A DNA stretch of 64,000 bases, taken from NCBI GenBank assembly GCA_028868535.1, contig JAGWUH010000006.1:1-64000 (forward strand), read 5' to 3'. This DNA comes from Sphingomonadales bacterium (lineage in GTDB: Bacteria; Pseudomonadota; Alphaproteobacteria; Sphingomonadales; Sphingomonadaceae). A program made the translations under genes and the position numbers. The notes under the pieces were generated by a model. That model saw only the letters and a list, made by a program, of their open reading frames with translations, did no database searches and was not told the DNA's origin. Below are positions 27,167 to 35,812 of the stretch, in pieces (the stretch's first letter is position 1; each line of letters starts with the position of its first letter).

Positions 27167-29160
27167 AACGCCGGCCCATTCTCGTCCTCGTCCTGGTTCA
27201 GGCCGCGCTCGCGGCGGCCAGGCTCGGCGCCGCCGCGACCAGCGAGCCGATCCACTACCAGCGCGACCAGGCGCTTGCCGGTCGCGACGTCTTCGCGGCG
27301 AAATGCGCCTCCTGCCACGGCGCGGACCTGCTCGGCCGCGCCGGCCCGCCGCTGCGCGGGGAGAAGTTCCGCGCCAACTGGTTCGACGGCAAGCACAAGC
27401 TGGTGGACCTGTTCACCCGCATCCAGTCGACGATGCCGGTCGGTGCCCCCGCCAGCCTGCCGCTCGACGATTATGTCGCGCTGTCCGTCTACCTCGTCTC
27501 GCAGAACGGCTACCAGCCCACCGACGCGCCGCTCGCCCCGGTTGATTTCCGCGCCGTGCTCGCCCCGCAGCCCAGCCTCGATCCGGCCGAACTCGAGGAT
27601 GCGGCCGACCCGGCCACGCCGTTCCCGCAAGCGCCGAAAGGGCAGGGCACCGCCACCACCGCCATGGTGGACGATGCCGACCTCGCCGCCCCGCCCGACG
27701 GGGAATGGCTGCTCTACAACCGCACGCTCACCGGCCAGCGCTTCTCGCCGCTGGCGCAGATCACCGTGGCCAACGCGAAGGACCTCGTCCCGCAATGCCT
27801 GTTCCAGCCGGGCGAACAGGGCGCGTTCCAGACCGCACCGCTGGTCCGTGGCCGCACGCTGTGGTTCACGACGCTGTGGAACACCTTCGCGATCGATGCC
27901 GCCACCTGCCGCAAGCTGTGGGAGCACCGCTACCCGGTCGATCGCAACCCCAACTGGGCGGCCAATCGCGGCCTCGCACTCTATCGCGGCAAGCTGCTGC
28001 GCGTCACCCCCAACGGCCACCTGCTCGCGCTCGACGCGCAGACCGGCAAGCAGCTGTGGGACGTGTGGATGGTGTCGAAGCGCAAGGGCTACTGGCTCTC
28101 CGCCGCCCCGGTCGCCTACAAGGGGCTGGTCTACATGGGCACCGCCGGCGCGGACTGGGGGGCCAACGGCTTCGTCGCCGCCTTCGATGTCGAGACCGGC
28201 CGGCAGGTCTGGCGCTTCGACCTGATCCCCACCGGCAAGCAACCCGGCGCCGAAACCTGGGGCAAGGGCGCCGATCGCGGCGGCGGCTCGTTCTGGTCGA
28301 CGTTCGCGATCGACGCTGCGCGCGGCCAGCTGCTGGTCCCGGTCGGCAACCCCGCCCCCGATTTCCGGCCGGAGCTGCGCCCCGGCGCCAACCTCTTCAC
28401 CAACTCGGTGGTCGCGCTCGACGCCGCCACCGGCAAGCTCGCCTGGTACGTCCAGCAGGTCCCGCACGACACCCACGACTGGGATACCGCCGCCGCGCCG
28501 ATGATCTACCGCGCCGGCAACCGCGACATGCTCGCCGTCGCCAACAAGGGCGGCTGGCTCTACCTCTATGATCGCGCCACCCGCCGCCTGCTCGCCCAGC
28601 GCGAGATCAGCCCCCACCTCAACGTCGATGTCCCGCTGAACGAGGCCGGCGTCCGCCACTGCCCGGGCACGCTCGGCGGCGCCGAATGGAACGGCGCCGC
28701 CTTCTCCCCCGCCGCCGGCGCGCTCTACGTCAACTCGGTGCACTGGTGCTCGACCACGCAGCAGGCGCCGCACCAGTCGATCGCAGGCGGCCCCTATTTC
28801 GACGGCACCCCGGCGATGGACCCCACCAGCGAGGCGCGCGGCTACCTCCGCGCCTTCTCGGCGGCGGACGGGGCGCCGCTGTGGGTGCGCGAATTTCCCG
28901 CGCCGATGGTCGCCGCGATCACCCCGACCGCCGGCGGCGTGCTGTTCACCGGCGGCCTCGATGGCCACTTCCTGACGCTCGACGCCATGACCGGCCGGAC
29001 GCTCTACGATTTCGACACCGGCGGCGCCATCGCCGGCGCCCCCTCGACCTACCTTGTCGATGGCCGCCAGTATGTCGCCGTCCCCAGCGGCAATTCCTCG
29101 CGGACGGTGTGGATGACCGGCGGTTCGGCGATGATCGCGATCTTCGCGGTCAAGCCCTGA
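27163..29160 (+). CDS. PQQ-dependent dehydrogenase with N-terminal cytochrome c
   Basis: A 665-residue periplasmic protein with a signal peptide (about residues 1-25). An N-terminal class I cytochrome c has the heme site Cys48-Ala-Ser-Cys51-His52. A PQQ propeller covers about residues 160-665 (WLLYNRTLTGQRFSPL, VALDAATGKLAWYVQ, DTHDWDTAA). The domain order is the reverse of the gene it overlaps. The vicinal disulfide position again lacks cysteines (NWAANRGLAL). The two products may form one complex passing electrons to the small cytochrome at 18029. Substrate unknown; alcohols or sugars are possible. Confidence 0.88.
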   Translation: MKRRPILVLVLVQAALAAARLGAAATSEPIHYQRDQALAGRDVFAAKCASCHGADLLGRAGPPLRGEKFRANWFDGKHKLVDLFTRIQSTMPVGAPASLPLDDYVALSVYLVSQNGYQPTDAPLAPVDFRAVLAPQPSLDPAELEDAADPATPFPQAPKGQGTATTAMVDDADLAAPPDGEWLLYNRTLTGQRFSPLAQITVANAKDLVPQCLFQPGEQGAFQTAPLVRGRTLWFTTLWNTFAIDAATCRKLWEHRYPVDRNPNWAANRGLALYRGKLLRVTPNGHLLALDAQTGKQLWDVWMVSKRKGYWLSAAPVAYKGLVYMGTAGADWGANGFVAAFDVETGRQVWRFDLIPTGKQPGAETWGKGADRGGGSFWSTFAIDAARGQLLVPVGNPAPDFRPELRPGANLFTNSVVALDAATGKLAWYVQQVPHDTHDWDTAAAPMIYRAGNRDMLAVANKGGWLYLYDRATRRLLAQREISPHLNVDVPLNEAGVRHCPGTLGGAEWNGAAFSPAAGALYVNSVHWCSTTQQAPHQSIAGGPYFDGTPAMDPTSEARGYLRAFSAADGAPLWVREFPAPMVAAITPTAGGVLFTGGLDGHFLTLDAMTGRTLYDFDTGGAIAGAPSTYLVDGRQYVAVPSGNSSRTVWMTGGSAMIAIFAVKP

Positions 29161-29206
29161 CCATGCCCCGGTTGACACTGCCGCCGCCGCGTGGTCCGGC
29201 CGCGCG

Positions 29207-30577
29207 ATGACCAGCCCGCTGCCCTCGGTCGATGCGCTGCTGCGCGATCCCGCGCTCGCCGACTTGCTGGCCCGGCACGGCCATGCGCTTGCCACCCGCG
29301 CGATTCGCACCGTGCTCGATCGCCATCGCACCACGCTGCGCACCGGCACCCCACCCCCCGCCGCCGCGACACTCCCCGCCGAAGTGCTGGCCGAGGCTGC
29401 CGCGCTCGCTGCCCCCACGCTGCGCCGCGTGTTCAACTGCACCGGCACCGTGCTCCACACCAACCTCGGCCGCGCGCCGCTGTCCGAAGCCGCGATCGCC
29501 CATGCCGCGCTGGCGATGCGCGATCCCTGCGCGCTCGAATTCGACATCGCCACCGGCAGGCGGGGGGAGCGGGACAGCCTGGTCGAGCCGCTGCTCTGCG
29601 AACTCACGGGGGCTCAGGCCGCCACTGTCGTCAACAACAACGCTGCCGCCGTGCTGCTGATGCTGGCGGCGCTGGCCGGCCGCCGCGAGGTCGTCGTCTC
29701 GCGCGGCGAACTGATCGAGATCGGCGGCGCCTTCCGCATCCCCGATGTCATGCGTTCGGCCGGCGCGAAACTGGTCGAGGTCGGCACCACCAACCGCACC
29801 CATGCGCGCGACTACGAGGCCGCGATCGGCCCGAAGACCGCCGCGCTGATGAAGGTGCACACCAGCAACTACCGCGTCACCGGCTTCACCGCCGCCGTCG
29901 CCGAAGCCGATCTCGCGACGATCGCCCACGCCCACGGCCTGCCGCTCATCTGCGACCTCGGCGCCGGCAGCCTCGTCGACCTCACCAAATGGGGCCTCCC
30001 GGCGGAACCGGTGGTCGCGGACGTGCTGGCGGCCGGTTCAGACCTCGTCAGCTTCAGCGGCGACAAGCTGCTCGGCGGCCCGCAGGCCGGCCTGATCGTC
30101 GGCCGCCGCGACCTCATCGAAAAGGTGCGCAAGCACCCACTTAAACGTGCCCTGAGGCTGTCCAAAGTGGTGCTCGCCGCGCTCGAGGCGACGCTGCTCG
30201 CCTACCGCCGCCCCGATCGCCTCGCGCAGGAGCTTCCGGCCTTCCGCCTGCTCACCCGCCCGCTCGCCGATCTCCACGCGGCGGCGCAGCGCCTGCAACC
30301 GGTGCTGGCGGCCATGCTCGGCGCAAGCTGGCAGGTCGGCGTCATCGAAACCGCCGCGCAAGTCGGGAGCGGTGCGCTCCCCGACCAGTCGGTCCCCAGC
30401 GTCGCGCTCGCCTGCACCCCCGCCGGGTCCAGCGGCAAGGCGCTCGACCGGCTCGCCACCCGCCTCCGCACGCTGCCGGTCCCGGTCATCGGCCGCATCG
30501 CCGATGGCGCGCTCCTGCTCGACCTGCGCGCGCTCGACGACGAAGCCGGCCTTGTCGCGACGCTAACCGCCTCCTAA
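29207..30577 (+). CDS. selA: L-seryl-tRNA(Sec) selenium transferase
   Basis: A 456-residue fold-type I PLP enzyme that converts Ser-tRNA(Sec) to Sec-tRNA(Sec) using selenophosphate. The N-terminal tRNA-binding part begins LPSVDALLRDP. Then NCTGTVLHTNLGRAPLS, VVNNNAAAVLL, ELIEIGGAFRIPDVM, HTSNYRVTGFT and LVSFSGDKLLGGPQAG follow, with Lys287 as PLP lysine. Length and motif order match true bacterial SelA rather than shorter SelA-like paralogs. No selB, selC or selD is in the window and no neighbouring gene has an internal TGA. Its stop overlaps the convergent MoaD-like gene by 4 bp. Confidence 0.9.
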   Translation: MTSPLPSVDALLRDPALADLLARHGHALATRAIRTVLDRHRTTLRTGTPPPAAATLPAEVLAEAAALAAPTLRRVFNCTGTVLHTNLGRAPLSEAAIAHAALAMRDPCALEFDIATGRRGERDSLVEPLLCELTGAQAATVVNNNAAAVLLMLAALAGRREVVVSRGELIEIGGAFRIPDVMRSAGAKLVEVGTTNRTHARDYEAAIGPKTAALMKVHTSNYRVTGFTAAVAEADLATIAHAHGLPLICDLGAGSLVDLTKWGLPAEPVVADVLAAGSDLVSFSGDKLLGGPQAGLIVGRRDLIEKVRKHPLKRALRLSKVVLAALEATLLAYRRPDRLAQELPAFRLLTRPLADLHAAAQRLQPVLAAMLGASWQVGVIETAAQVGSGALPDQSVPSVALACTPAGSSGKALDRLATRLRTLPVPVIGRIADGALLLDLRALDDEAGLVATLTAS

Positions 30578-30819
30578 CCCCCTGCTATCCGCGGCACCAC
30601 CAGCACCTCGGCATCGTCGCGCAGCGCCACCGACCAGTCCGCAGCCGCCTCCCCGTCGACCGCGAGCAGCCCGCCTTCCTCGACCGCCAGGGCAAACCCC
30701 GGCGCCCGAAGGTCCAGCGCCCGCACCAGCGCGAACAGGTCGCTGGCCGGAATCTCCAGCTCGCCCACTCCGCCGAAAAACCGCGCATCGAACGGCGCGG
30801 TCAGGACAACTCTTGCCAT
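30574..30819 (-). CDS. MoaD/ThiS-type ubiquitin-like sulfur carrier
   Basis: An 81-residue small protein ending in Gly-Gly (PRIAGG), the residue pair that is adenylated and thiocarboxylated in MoaD/ThiS carriers. The beta-grasp pattern is visible: VVLTAPFDARFFGG, GELEIPASDLFALVRAL, GLLAVDGEAA, EVLVVPRIAGG. It is the last gene of the molybdenum hydroxylase operon; its ATG overlaps the upstream stop by 1 bp (TGATG). It could deliver sulfur for molybdopterin or for the terminal Mo-sulfido ligand, but no MoaE or MoeB partner is adjacent. Confidence 0.75.
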   Translation of the reverse strand: MARVVLTAPFDARFFGGVGELEIPASDLFALVRALDLRAPGFALAVEEGGLLAVDGEAAADWSVALRDDAEVLVVPRIAGG

Positions 30820-33086
30820 CAGGCCCCGGCCAGCGCCCGGTGCACCACTTCCGGCGCCATCGGCAGGTCCCGCATCCGCTTGCCCACCGCCCGGCTGACG
30901 GCATTGCCCACCGCCGCCAGCGGCGGCACGATCGAGGTCTCGCCCACGCCCTTGACGCCATAGGGATGCGCCGGGTTCGGCACCTCGACCATGATCGTCT
31001 CGATCATCGGCAGGTCCGAACAGACCGGCATCCGGTAGTCGAGGAACCCGGCGTTATCGACCCGCCCGGCGCCGTCGAACACATAGCCCTCGTTCAGCGC
31101 CCAGCCGATCCCCTGCGCCGCGCCGCCCTGCAACTGCCCCTCGACATAGTCGGGATGGATCGCCCGGCCGACATCCTGGATCGCGGTATAGCGCGTCACC
31201 CGCGTGAACCCGGTCTCCTTGTCCACCGCGACGTCGCAGATGTGCACGCCGAACCCCGGCAGGTAGCCCTGCGCGTTGAGCTGCACCTCGGCCGAGACCG
31301 GGCCGGAGAACTGGTGCACCCGGCCGGCGATCGCCGCCATGTCGAGTTTTTCCCCCTCGCGGCCCGCCGCCATGCAATGCACCGCGCCGTCCCGCCAGGC
31401 GACCTCGCCCGGCTCCACCCCCAGCAGCTGCGCGCCGCGCGCCAGCAGCGAGTCGATGATCTGCCCGCAGGCATCGACCACCGCCTTGCCGGTGGCGAAG
31501 GTGGTGCGGCTGCCGCCGGTGACCATCGAATAGCCGAGCGAGGCGGTATCGGCGATCGCCACCCGCACACTCTCGTACGGCACCTGCAACGTCTCCGCCG
31601 CCATGATCGCCATCGAGGCGCGGCTGCCGCCGATGTCGGGGCTGCCGGTGGTCACCGCCACCGATCCGTCCGACGCGACCGACACCGCCACCGTCGAAGG
31701 CCCGCCATAGTTGCCCCAGAACGCGCCGGCGATGCCGCGCGACTCGCCCTCGGCAACCGGCGTATTCCAGTGCGGCGAGGCTTTCGCTGCCTCCAGGCAC
31801 TCGATGTAGCCGATCGCCCCGTGCGGTAGCCGCGAAGGCGACGGATCGCCCGGCTTCACCGCGTTCTTCAGTCGCAGTTCCAGCGGGTCCATTCCCAGCT
31901 TCAGCGCGATCTCGTCGATGCAGCTTTCCACCGCGAACGCCGATTGCGGCGCCCCCGGCGCGCGATAGGCATGGGTATCGGCGAAGTTCGAGACCACGTC
32001 CCACCCGGTCGCCCGCGCATCGGCGATGTTGTACGCGCCCAGCGCGGTCGCGCAGCCGCCGTGCAGGGTGTTGCCCGGGTACGCGCCCGACTGGTTCCAG
32101 AACTCCATCTCCAGCGCCACCAGCCTGCCGTCGGCATCGGCGCCGATGCGCACCTCGAACACGCTGCCCGGTGCCGGCCCGGTTGCCGCGAACACTTCCT
32201 CGCGCCGCATCGCCAGCCGCACCGGCCGCCCGGCCTTGCGGCTCAGCACCATCGCCACCGGCTCGAGATAGACCGTGGTCTTGCCGCCGAAGCCGCCGCC
32301 GATTTCCAGCGGCGTCACCCGCAGCGAGGAGATCGGCAGGTTCAGGATCCCCGCGGTCAGGTTGCGGACGTCGAAATGCCCCTGCGACGAGCACCAGATC
32401 TGCCCCTGCCCGTCGCTGTTCCAGGAAGCCACGCAGGCCTGCGGCTCGATATAGCCCTGGTGCACCGGCTGGGTGACATAGCGCCCCTCCGCCACCACCG
32501 CCGCGCGCGCCATCGCCGCCGCCGCGTCGCCCTTCGCCATCGTGAAGGTGGCGGAAACGTTCGAAGCCTGCGCCGGCTTCGGCTCCAGCCCTTCGGTGAA
32601 CATGTCGTCGTGCAGCACCGGTGCCCCGGGCGCGATCGCCTCCGCAACCGAGATCACGTGCGGCAGCACTTCCAAGTCCACCACGATCAGCGCCAGCGCT
32701 TCGCGCGCAATCGCCTCGCTGGTCGCCGCCACCGCCGCCACCGCGTGGCCGGCATAGAGCACCTTGTGCAGCGCCATGCAGTTGTGGGCGATGTCGCGCC
32801 GGTCGCCGCTGGTCTCGCCGCCCTTGAAGGTCACCGATTCCTGCCCGGGGAAGTCACGCGCTGTGATCACCGCCTTGACCCCCGGCAGCGCCTCGGCGCG
32901 GCTGGTGTCGATGCCGCGGATGCGCGCGTGCGCGTGCGGGCTGCGCAGCACCGCCCCATGCAGCATGTTCGGCGCGATCTGGTCGGGGCCATAGAGCGCC
33001 TTACCGGTGACCTTGTCGATGCCGTCCGGCCGCACCGGCCGGGTGCCGACGACGCGATAGGCGTTGTGTCCGCTCTGCGCGTTCAT
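30819..33086 (-). CDS. Molybdenum hydroxylase large (molybdopterin-binding) subunit
   Basis: A 755-residue Mo-cofactor subunit of a xanthine-dehydrogenase-family hydroxylase. Seen: RPDGIDKVTGKALYGPD at the N-terminus, GGGFGGKTTVYLEPVA (Mo-site loop), and GVKGVGETSIVPP, whose Glu is the catalytic base of the family. The loop at the CO dehydrogenase active site reads AYRAPG, not AYRCSFR, so this is not a CO dehydrogenase. It overlaps the 2Fe-2S gene by 4 bp. The substrate is probably an N-heterocycle, aldehyde or purine and cannot be narrowed. Confidence 0.92.
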   Translation of the reverse strand: MNAQSGHNAYRVVGTRPVRPDGIDKVTGKALYGPDQIAPNMLHGAVLRSPHAHARIRGIDTSRAEALPGVKAVITARDFPGQESVTFKGGETSGDRRDIAHNCMALHKVLYAGHAVAAVAATSEAIAREALALIVVDLEVLPHVISVAEAIAPGAPVLHDDMFTEGLEPKPAQASNVSATFTMAKGDAAAAMARAAVVAEGRYVTQPVHQGYIEPQACVASWNSDGQGQIWCSSQGHFDVRNLTAGILNLPISSLRVTPLEIGGGFGGKTTVYLEPVAMVLSRKAGRPVRLAMRREEVFAATGPAPGSVFEVRIGADADGRLVALEMEFWNQSGAYPGNTLHGGCATALGAYNIADARATGWDVVSNFADTHAYRAPGAPQSAFAVESCIDEIALKLGMDPLELRLKNAVKPGDPSPSRLPHGAIGYIECLEAAKASPHWNTPVAEGESRGIAGAFWGNYGGPSTVAVSVASDGSVAVTTGSPDIGGSRASMAIMAAETLQVPYESVRVAIADTASLGYSMVTGGSRTTFATGKAVVDACGQIIDSLLARGAQLLGVEPGEVAWRDGAVHCMAAGREGEKLDMAAIAGRVHQFSGPVSAEVQLNAQGYLPGFGVHICDVAVDKETGFTRVTRYTAIQDVGRAIHPDYVEGQLQGGAAQGIGWALNEGYVFDGAGRVDNAGFLDYRMPVCSDLPMIETIMVEVPNPAHPYGVKGVGETSIVPPLAAVGNAVSRAVGKRMRDLPMAPEVVHRALAGA

Positions 33087-33577
33087 GCCGCGTCTCCCCG
33101 TGCCTGCTGGCGCATTTCCGCCGCCGCGTCCTGCACCGCGCGAACGATCTTGTCATAGCCGGTGCAACGGCACAGGTTGCCCGCCAGCCAATAGCGCAAG
33201 TCGTGCTCGCTCGGATCGGGATCGCGTTCGAGCAGCGCCTTCGCAGCGACGATGAACCCCGGCGTGCAGAACCCGCACTGCAACGCTCCGTGTTCGAGGA
33301 ACTGGCGCTGCACCGGATGCAGGTCACTGCCCTCGGCCACGCCCTCGATCGTCTCGACCCGCCGGCCTTCGGCTTCGGGGGCGAGCACCAGGCACGAGCA
33401 CACCATCTCGCCGTCGAGCATGACCGTGCAGGCACCGCAGTCGCCGGTGCCGCAGCCTTCCTTGGCGCCGGTCAGCCCCAGCGTGCCGCGCAGGGCTTCG
33501 AGCAGCGTCTCTCCGGGCTCGCACAGGAACGCGCGCGGGTCGCCGTTGACCGTCGTGGAAACCGCCATCTTCATCAT
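33083..33577 (-). CDS. Molybdenum hydroxylase small subunit, two [2Fe-2S] clusters
   Basis: A 164-residue electron-transfer subunit. The plant-ferredoxin-type cluster ligands are in CGTGDCGACTV with a further Cys in MVCSCL. The second cluster has CGFCTPG and CRCTGY. It overlaps the FAD gene before it and the Mo gene after it by 4 bp (ATGA both times), so the three subunits are translationally coupled. Three in-frame ATGs lie at the 5' end; the first gives the overlap. It is cytoplasmic, as no twin-arginine signal is seen. Confidence 0.93.
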   Translation of the reverse strand: MMKMAVSTTVNGDPRAFLCEPGETLLEALRGTLGLTGAKEGCGTGDCGACTVMLDGEMVCSCLVLAPEAEGRRVETIEGVAEGSDLHPVQRQFLEHGALQCGFCTPGFIVAAKALLERDPDPSEHDLRYWLAGNLCRCTGYDKIVRAVQDAAAEMRQQARGDAA

Positions 33578-34440
33578 GCTTCTCCGGCCCGCTCACGGGC
33601 AATCTGCACCACGCGCCGCGCCAGCACCGCCGCCATCGCGGTGCGATAGGCGGCGCTGCCGCGCTTGTCGTCGATCGGCTTGCACACGGCCTGCACCGCC
33701 TCGGCCATGCGGTCGAGCGCCGCCGCCTCGAACCGGGTGCCCACCAGGGCCGCGCCGGCTGCTTCGGCCAGCACCGCCACCGGCCCGACCGCGCCCAGCG
33801 CGATCCGCGCCGCCGCGCACGATCCGTCCCCCGCCAGCGTGATCGCCGCGCCGACGCCGACGATGGCGATGTCCATCTCGGTGCGCGGGGTCAGCCGCTG
33901 GTAGGCATCGGAACTGTGCGCCGCCTTGCCCGGCAGCCGGATCGCGGTGACGAACTCGCCCGGCGCCAGCGCGGTCCGCCCCGGCGACTGCGGCAAATGC
34001 TCCACCGGCAATTCGCGCGCCCCCTGCGGCCCGGCGATCAGCGCCACCGCCCCCGCCGCGATCATCGCCGGCACGCTGTCGGCAGCTGGCGAGGCGTTGC
34101 ACAGGTTGCCCGCCACGGTCGCGCGGTTGCGCACCTGCACCGAGCCGATCAGGTTCGCCGCCTCGACCACGCCGGGATGCGCCGCGGCCAGCGCGGCGTG
34201 TTCCTTCAGCGCGGTGCAGCGCGTTGCCGCGCCGATCACGAAGCCGCCCGCCTGCTCGCGCACGCCGCTCAGCGCGCCGATCCGCTTGAGGTCGATCACC
34301 GCCGCCGGCGCGATCCGGCCCGAGCGCATCTGCACGATCAGGTCGGTGCCGCCGGCCAGCACCCGCGCGCCGGGCTCCGCCGCGAGCAGTGCGCAAGCCT
34401 CCGCCACCGTCGCCGGGGCGTGAAACGTCATCGTCGACAT
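33574..34440 (-). CDS. Molybdenum hydroxylase medium (FAD-binding) subunit
   Basis: A 288-residue FAD subunit of the CoxM/XdhB type. FAD pyrophosphate loops are visible as VLAGGTDLIVQMRSG (about residues 27-41) and TVAGNLCNASPAADSVPAM. The C-terminal CO-dehydrogenase-flavoprotein domain covers about residues 175-285. It is the first gene of the leftward operon FAD-2Fe2S-Mo-MoaD. The start at 34440 (MSTMTF) is preferred; an in-frame ATG at 34452 is possible. It lies 124 bp from the divergent gene at 34565. Confidence 0.92.
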   Translation of the reverse strand: MSTMTFHAPATVAEACALLAAEPGARVLAGGTDLIVQMRSGRIAPAAVIDLKRIGALSGVREQAGGFVIGAATRCTALKEHAALAAAHPGVVEAANLIGSVQVRNRATVAGNLCNASPAADSVPAMIAAGAVALIAGPQGARELPVEHLPQSPGRTALAPGEFVTAIRLPGKAAHSSDAYQRLTPRTEMDIAIVGVGAAITLAGDGSCAAARIALGAVGPVAVLAEAAGAALVGTRFEAAALDRMAEAVQAVCKPIDDKRGSAAYRTAMAAVLARRVVQIARERAGEA

Positions 34441-34564
34441 GCTTTCTCCCATGGGTTTCTGCCATCGTAACGCCTCGGCGGGAAACGTCAGCCGGAAAAT
34501 TTCGCGCTTCCCCGCAGCCGTCGCACGGGCGATAGCCGGCGCAGGCAATCAGGGAGCTGGAAGC

Positions 34565-34882
34565 ATGGGCCGTTATCTGATGATCGTGCAGTCGCAGGCG
34601 CATCCGGGGCGCGAGGCCGAATACGCCGCCTGGTACGACGGCACCCACGTCCAGGAAATCTGTTCGGTGCCCGGCGTCGTCTCGGGCCAGCGCTACGAGG
34701 CAACCCCGGTGGCCCTGGGCGCCCCCGGCATGGCCTGCCTGTCGATCTACGAGCTCGACGTCGAAAGCCCGCAAGCGTTTCTGGCCGAGCTCGGCAAGTT
34801 CGGCGCCTCCGGACGGATGACCCCGTGCGACGCCTACAACAGCGCCGATTCGATCATGTGGTTCTACAAGCAGCCCGACTGA
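34565..34882 (+). CDS. Small EthD/dimeric alpha-beta-barrel-like protein
   Basis: A 105-residue protein with the pattern YLMIVQSQAHPGREAEYAAW, YDGTHVQEICSVPGV and a final IMWFYKQ, resembling EthD-like ferredoxin-fold (dimeric alpha-beta barrel) proteins found with oxygenases. Catalytic residues are not defined for such proteins. gggagctgg precedes the ATG. It is divergent from the molybdenum hydroxylase operon and may share its regulation. Function unknown. Confidence 0.6.
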   Translation: MGRYLMIVQSQAHPGREAEYAAWYDGTHVQEICSVPGVVSGQRYEATPVALGAPGMACLSIYELDVESPQAFLAELGKFGASGRMTPCDAYNSADSIMWFYKQPD

Positions 34883-34889
34883 GCGCGCT

Positions 34890-35582
34890 TCACGCGGCGG
34901 GATCGGCCGGCGGCGCGGGCATCGCCCGCCGCTCGCGCCACCGCGCCATCGCCTCCTCGCCGACGAACGGATTGTGCACCCGTTCGCGTCCGAACGTCGA
35001 TTCGTCGCCGTGCCCGGGCACGAAGCGCACGTCGTCGCCGAGCGGGAACAGGCGGTTGCGGATCGAATCGAGCAACAGCGGCAGGCTGCCGCCGGGATGC
35101 TCCCAGGCGCCGATCGCTCCCCGGAACAGGATGTCGCCAACGAACGCCTGGCGCGCGGCGCGGTGGAAATAGGCGACGTGCCCCGGGCAATGACCGGGGC
35201 AATGCAGCACTTCCAGCGCCTGCGCGCCGAAGGCGATCACGTCGCCATGCTCCAGCCAGCGCGCCGGCGTGTAGGGCCGCGCCTTCAGCCCGAACTTTTC
35301 GCCCGCCTCCGCCAACCCGGCCACCGCCGCCGCGTCGCCGATGTGCGGCCCCTCGATCCGCGCCCCGGTGCGTTCCGCGAGGTCCGCCGCGGCGCCGCAG
35401 TGGTCGAAATGGCCGTGGGTGACGAGGATCGTCTCCAGCCGCAGTTCCTGCCACTCCAGCCAGTCGAGCAGCAGGCCGATGTCCCCGCCCGGATCGATCA
35501 CCGCCGCCGCACCGGTCTGCTCGCAGGCCAGCAGCGAGCAGTTCTGGGCATAGCGGGTGACGGTGAGGATGTCGTACTTCAC
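34890..35582 (-). CDS. Metallo-beta-lactamase-fold hydrolase (glyoxalase II-like)
   Basis: About 230 residues. Zinc-binding motif THGHFDHCG, a later His in HCPGHCPGHV, Asp in FVGDILFRGAIG, and the last His in VPGHGDESTFG give the full two-metal set of the YcbL/glyoxalase II group. The substrate-binding C-terminal domain of true glyoxalase II is reduced to RVHNPFVG. The start is taken as the GTG at 35582 (VKYDILTVTRYAQN), which matches family N-termini; an ATG at 35648 is in frame. The substrate is probably a thioester of glutathione or a related compound. Confidence 0.82.
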   Translation of the reverse strand: MKYDILTVTRYAQNCSLLACEQTGAAAVIDPGGDIGLLLDWLEWQELRLETILVTHGHFDHCGAAADLAERTGARIEGPHIGDAAAVAGLAEAGEKFGLKARPYTPARWLEHGDVIAFGAQALEVLHCPGHCPGHVAYFHRAARQAFVGDILFRGAIGAWEHPGGSLPLLLDSIRNRLFPLGDDVRFVPGHGDESTFGRERVHNPFVGEEAMARWRERRAMPAPPADPAA

Positions 35583-35665
35583 CGGTTCCGGTCTCCGTGG
35601 GCCAGCCAGCGTGGGCAAAGCCCGCAGTCCGGTCAAGCGTTCCGACAAAAAACTGCAATATTGCG

Positions 35666-35690
35666 GGAACCAAATTACCCTTTGCGCGTT
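35666..35690 (+). promoter_or_regulatory. EcfG (general stress sigma factor) promoter match
   Basis: GGAAC at 35666-35670, a 16-bp spacer, then CGTT at 35687-35690. This is an exact match to the alphaproteobacterial sigma-EcfG consensus GGAAC-N16-17-CGTT. It lies about 120 bp before the kinase-receiver-kinase operon, in the correct direction. Confidence 0.65.
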
Positions 35691-35812
35691 GTTTAAGCCA
35701 ATACTTATCGCAATCGATTATCGGTGCCGAAATTCTTCGAATTGCGAAGGATGTCGGAGCCTGGACTGTCATTGTTGTTGTTTTGAACTTGGGGGCTGGA
35801 TAGTCCGCGCAT

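Noticed and set aside
29207..30577. A nearby selenoprotein with in-frame TGA or a tRNA-Sec next to selA
   Set aside because: The adjacent PQQ and molybdenum hydroxylase genes are complete without internal TGA, and no long-arm tRNA was recognised around selA.
30819..34440. Aerobic CO dehydrogenase (coxMSL)
   Set aside because: The large subunit has AYRAPG instead of the CO-specific AYRCSFR loop, so a xanthine-dehydrogenase-like hydroxylase is the better call.
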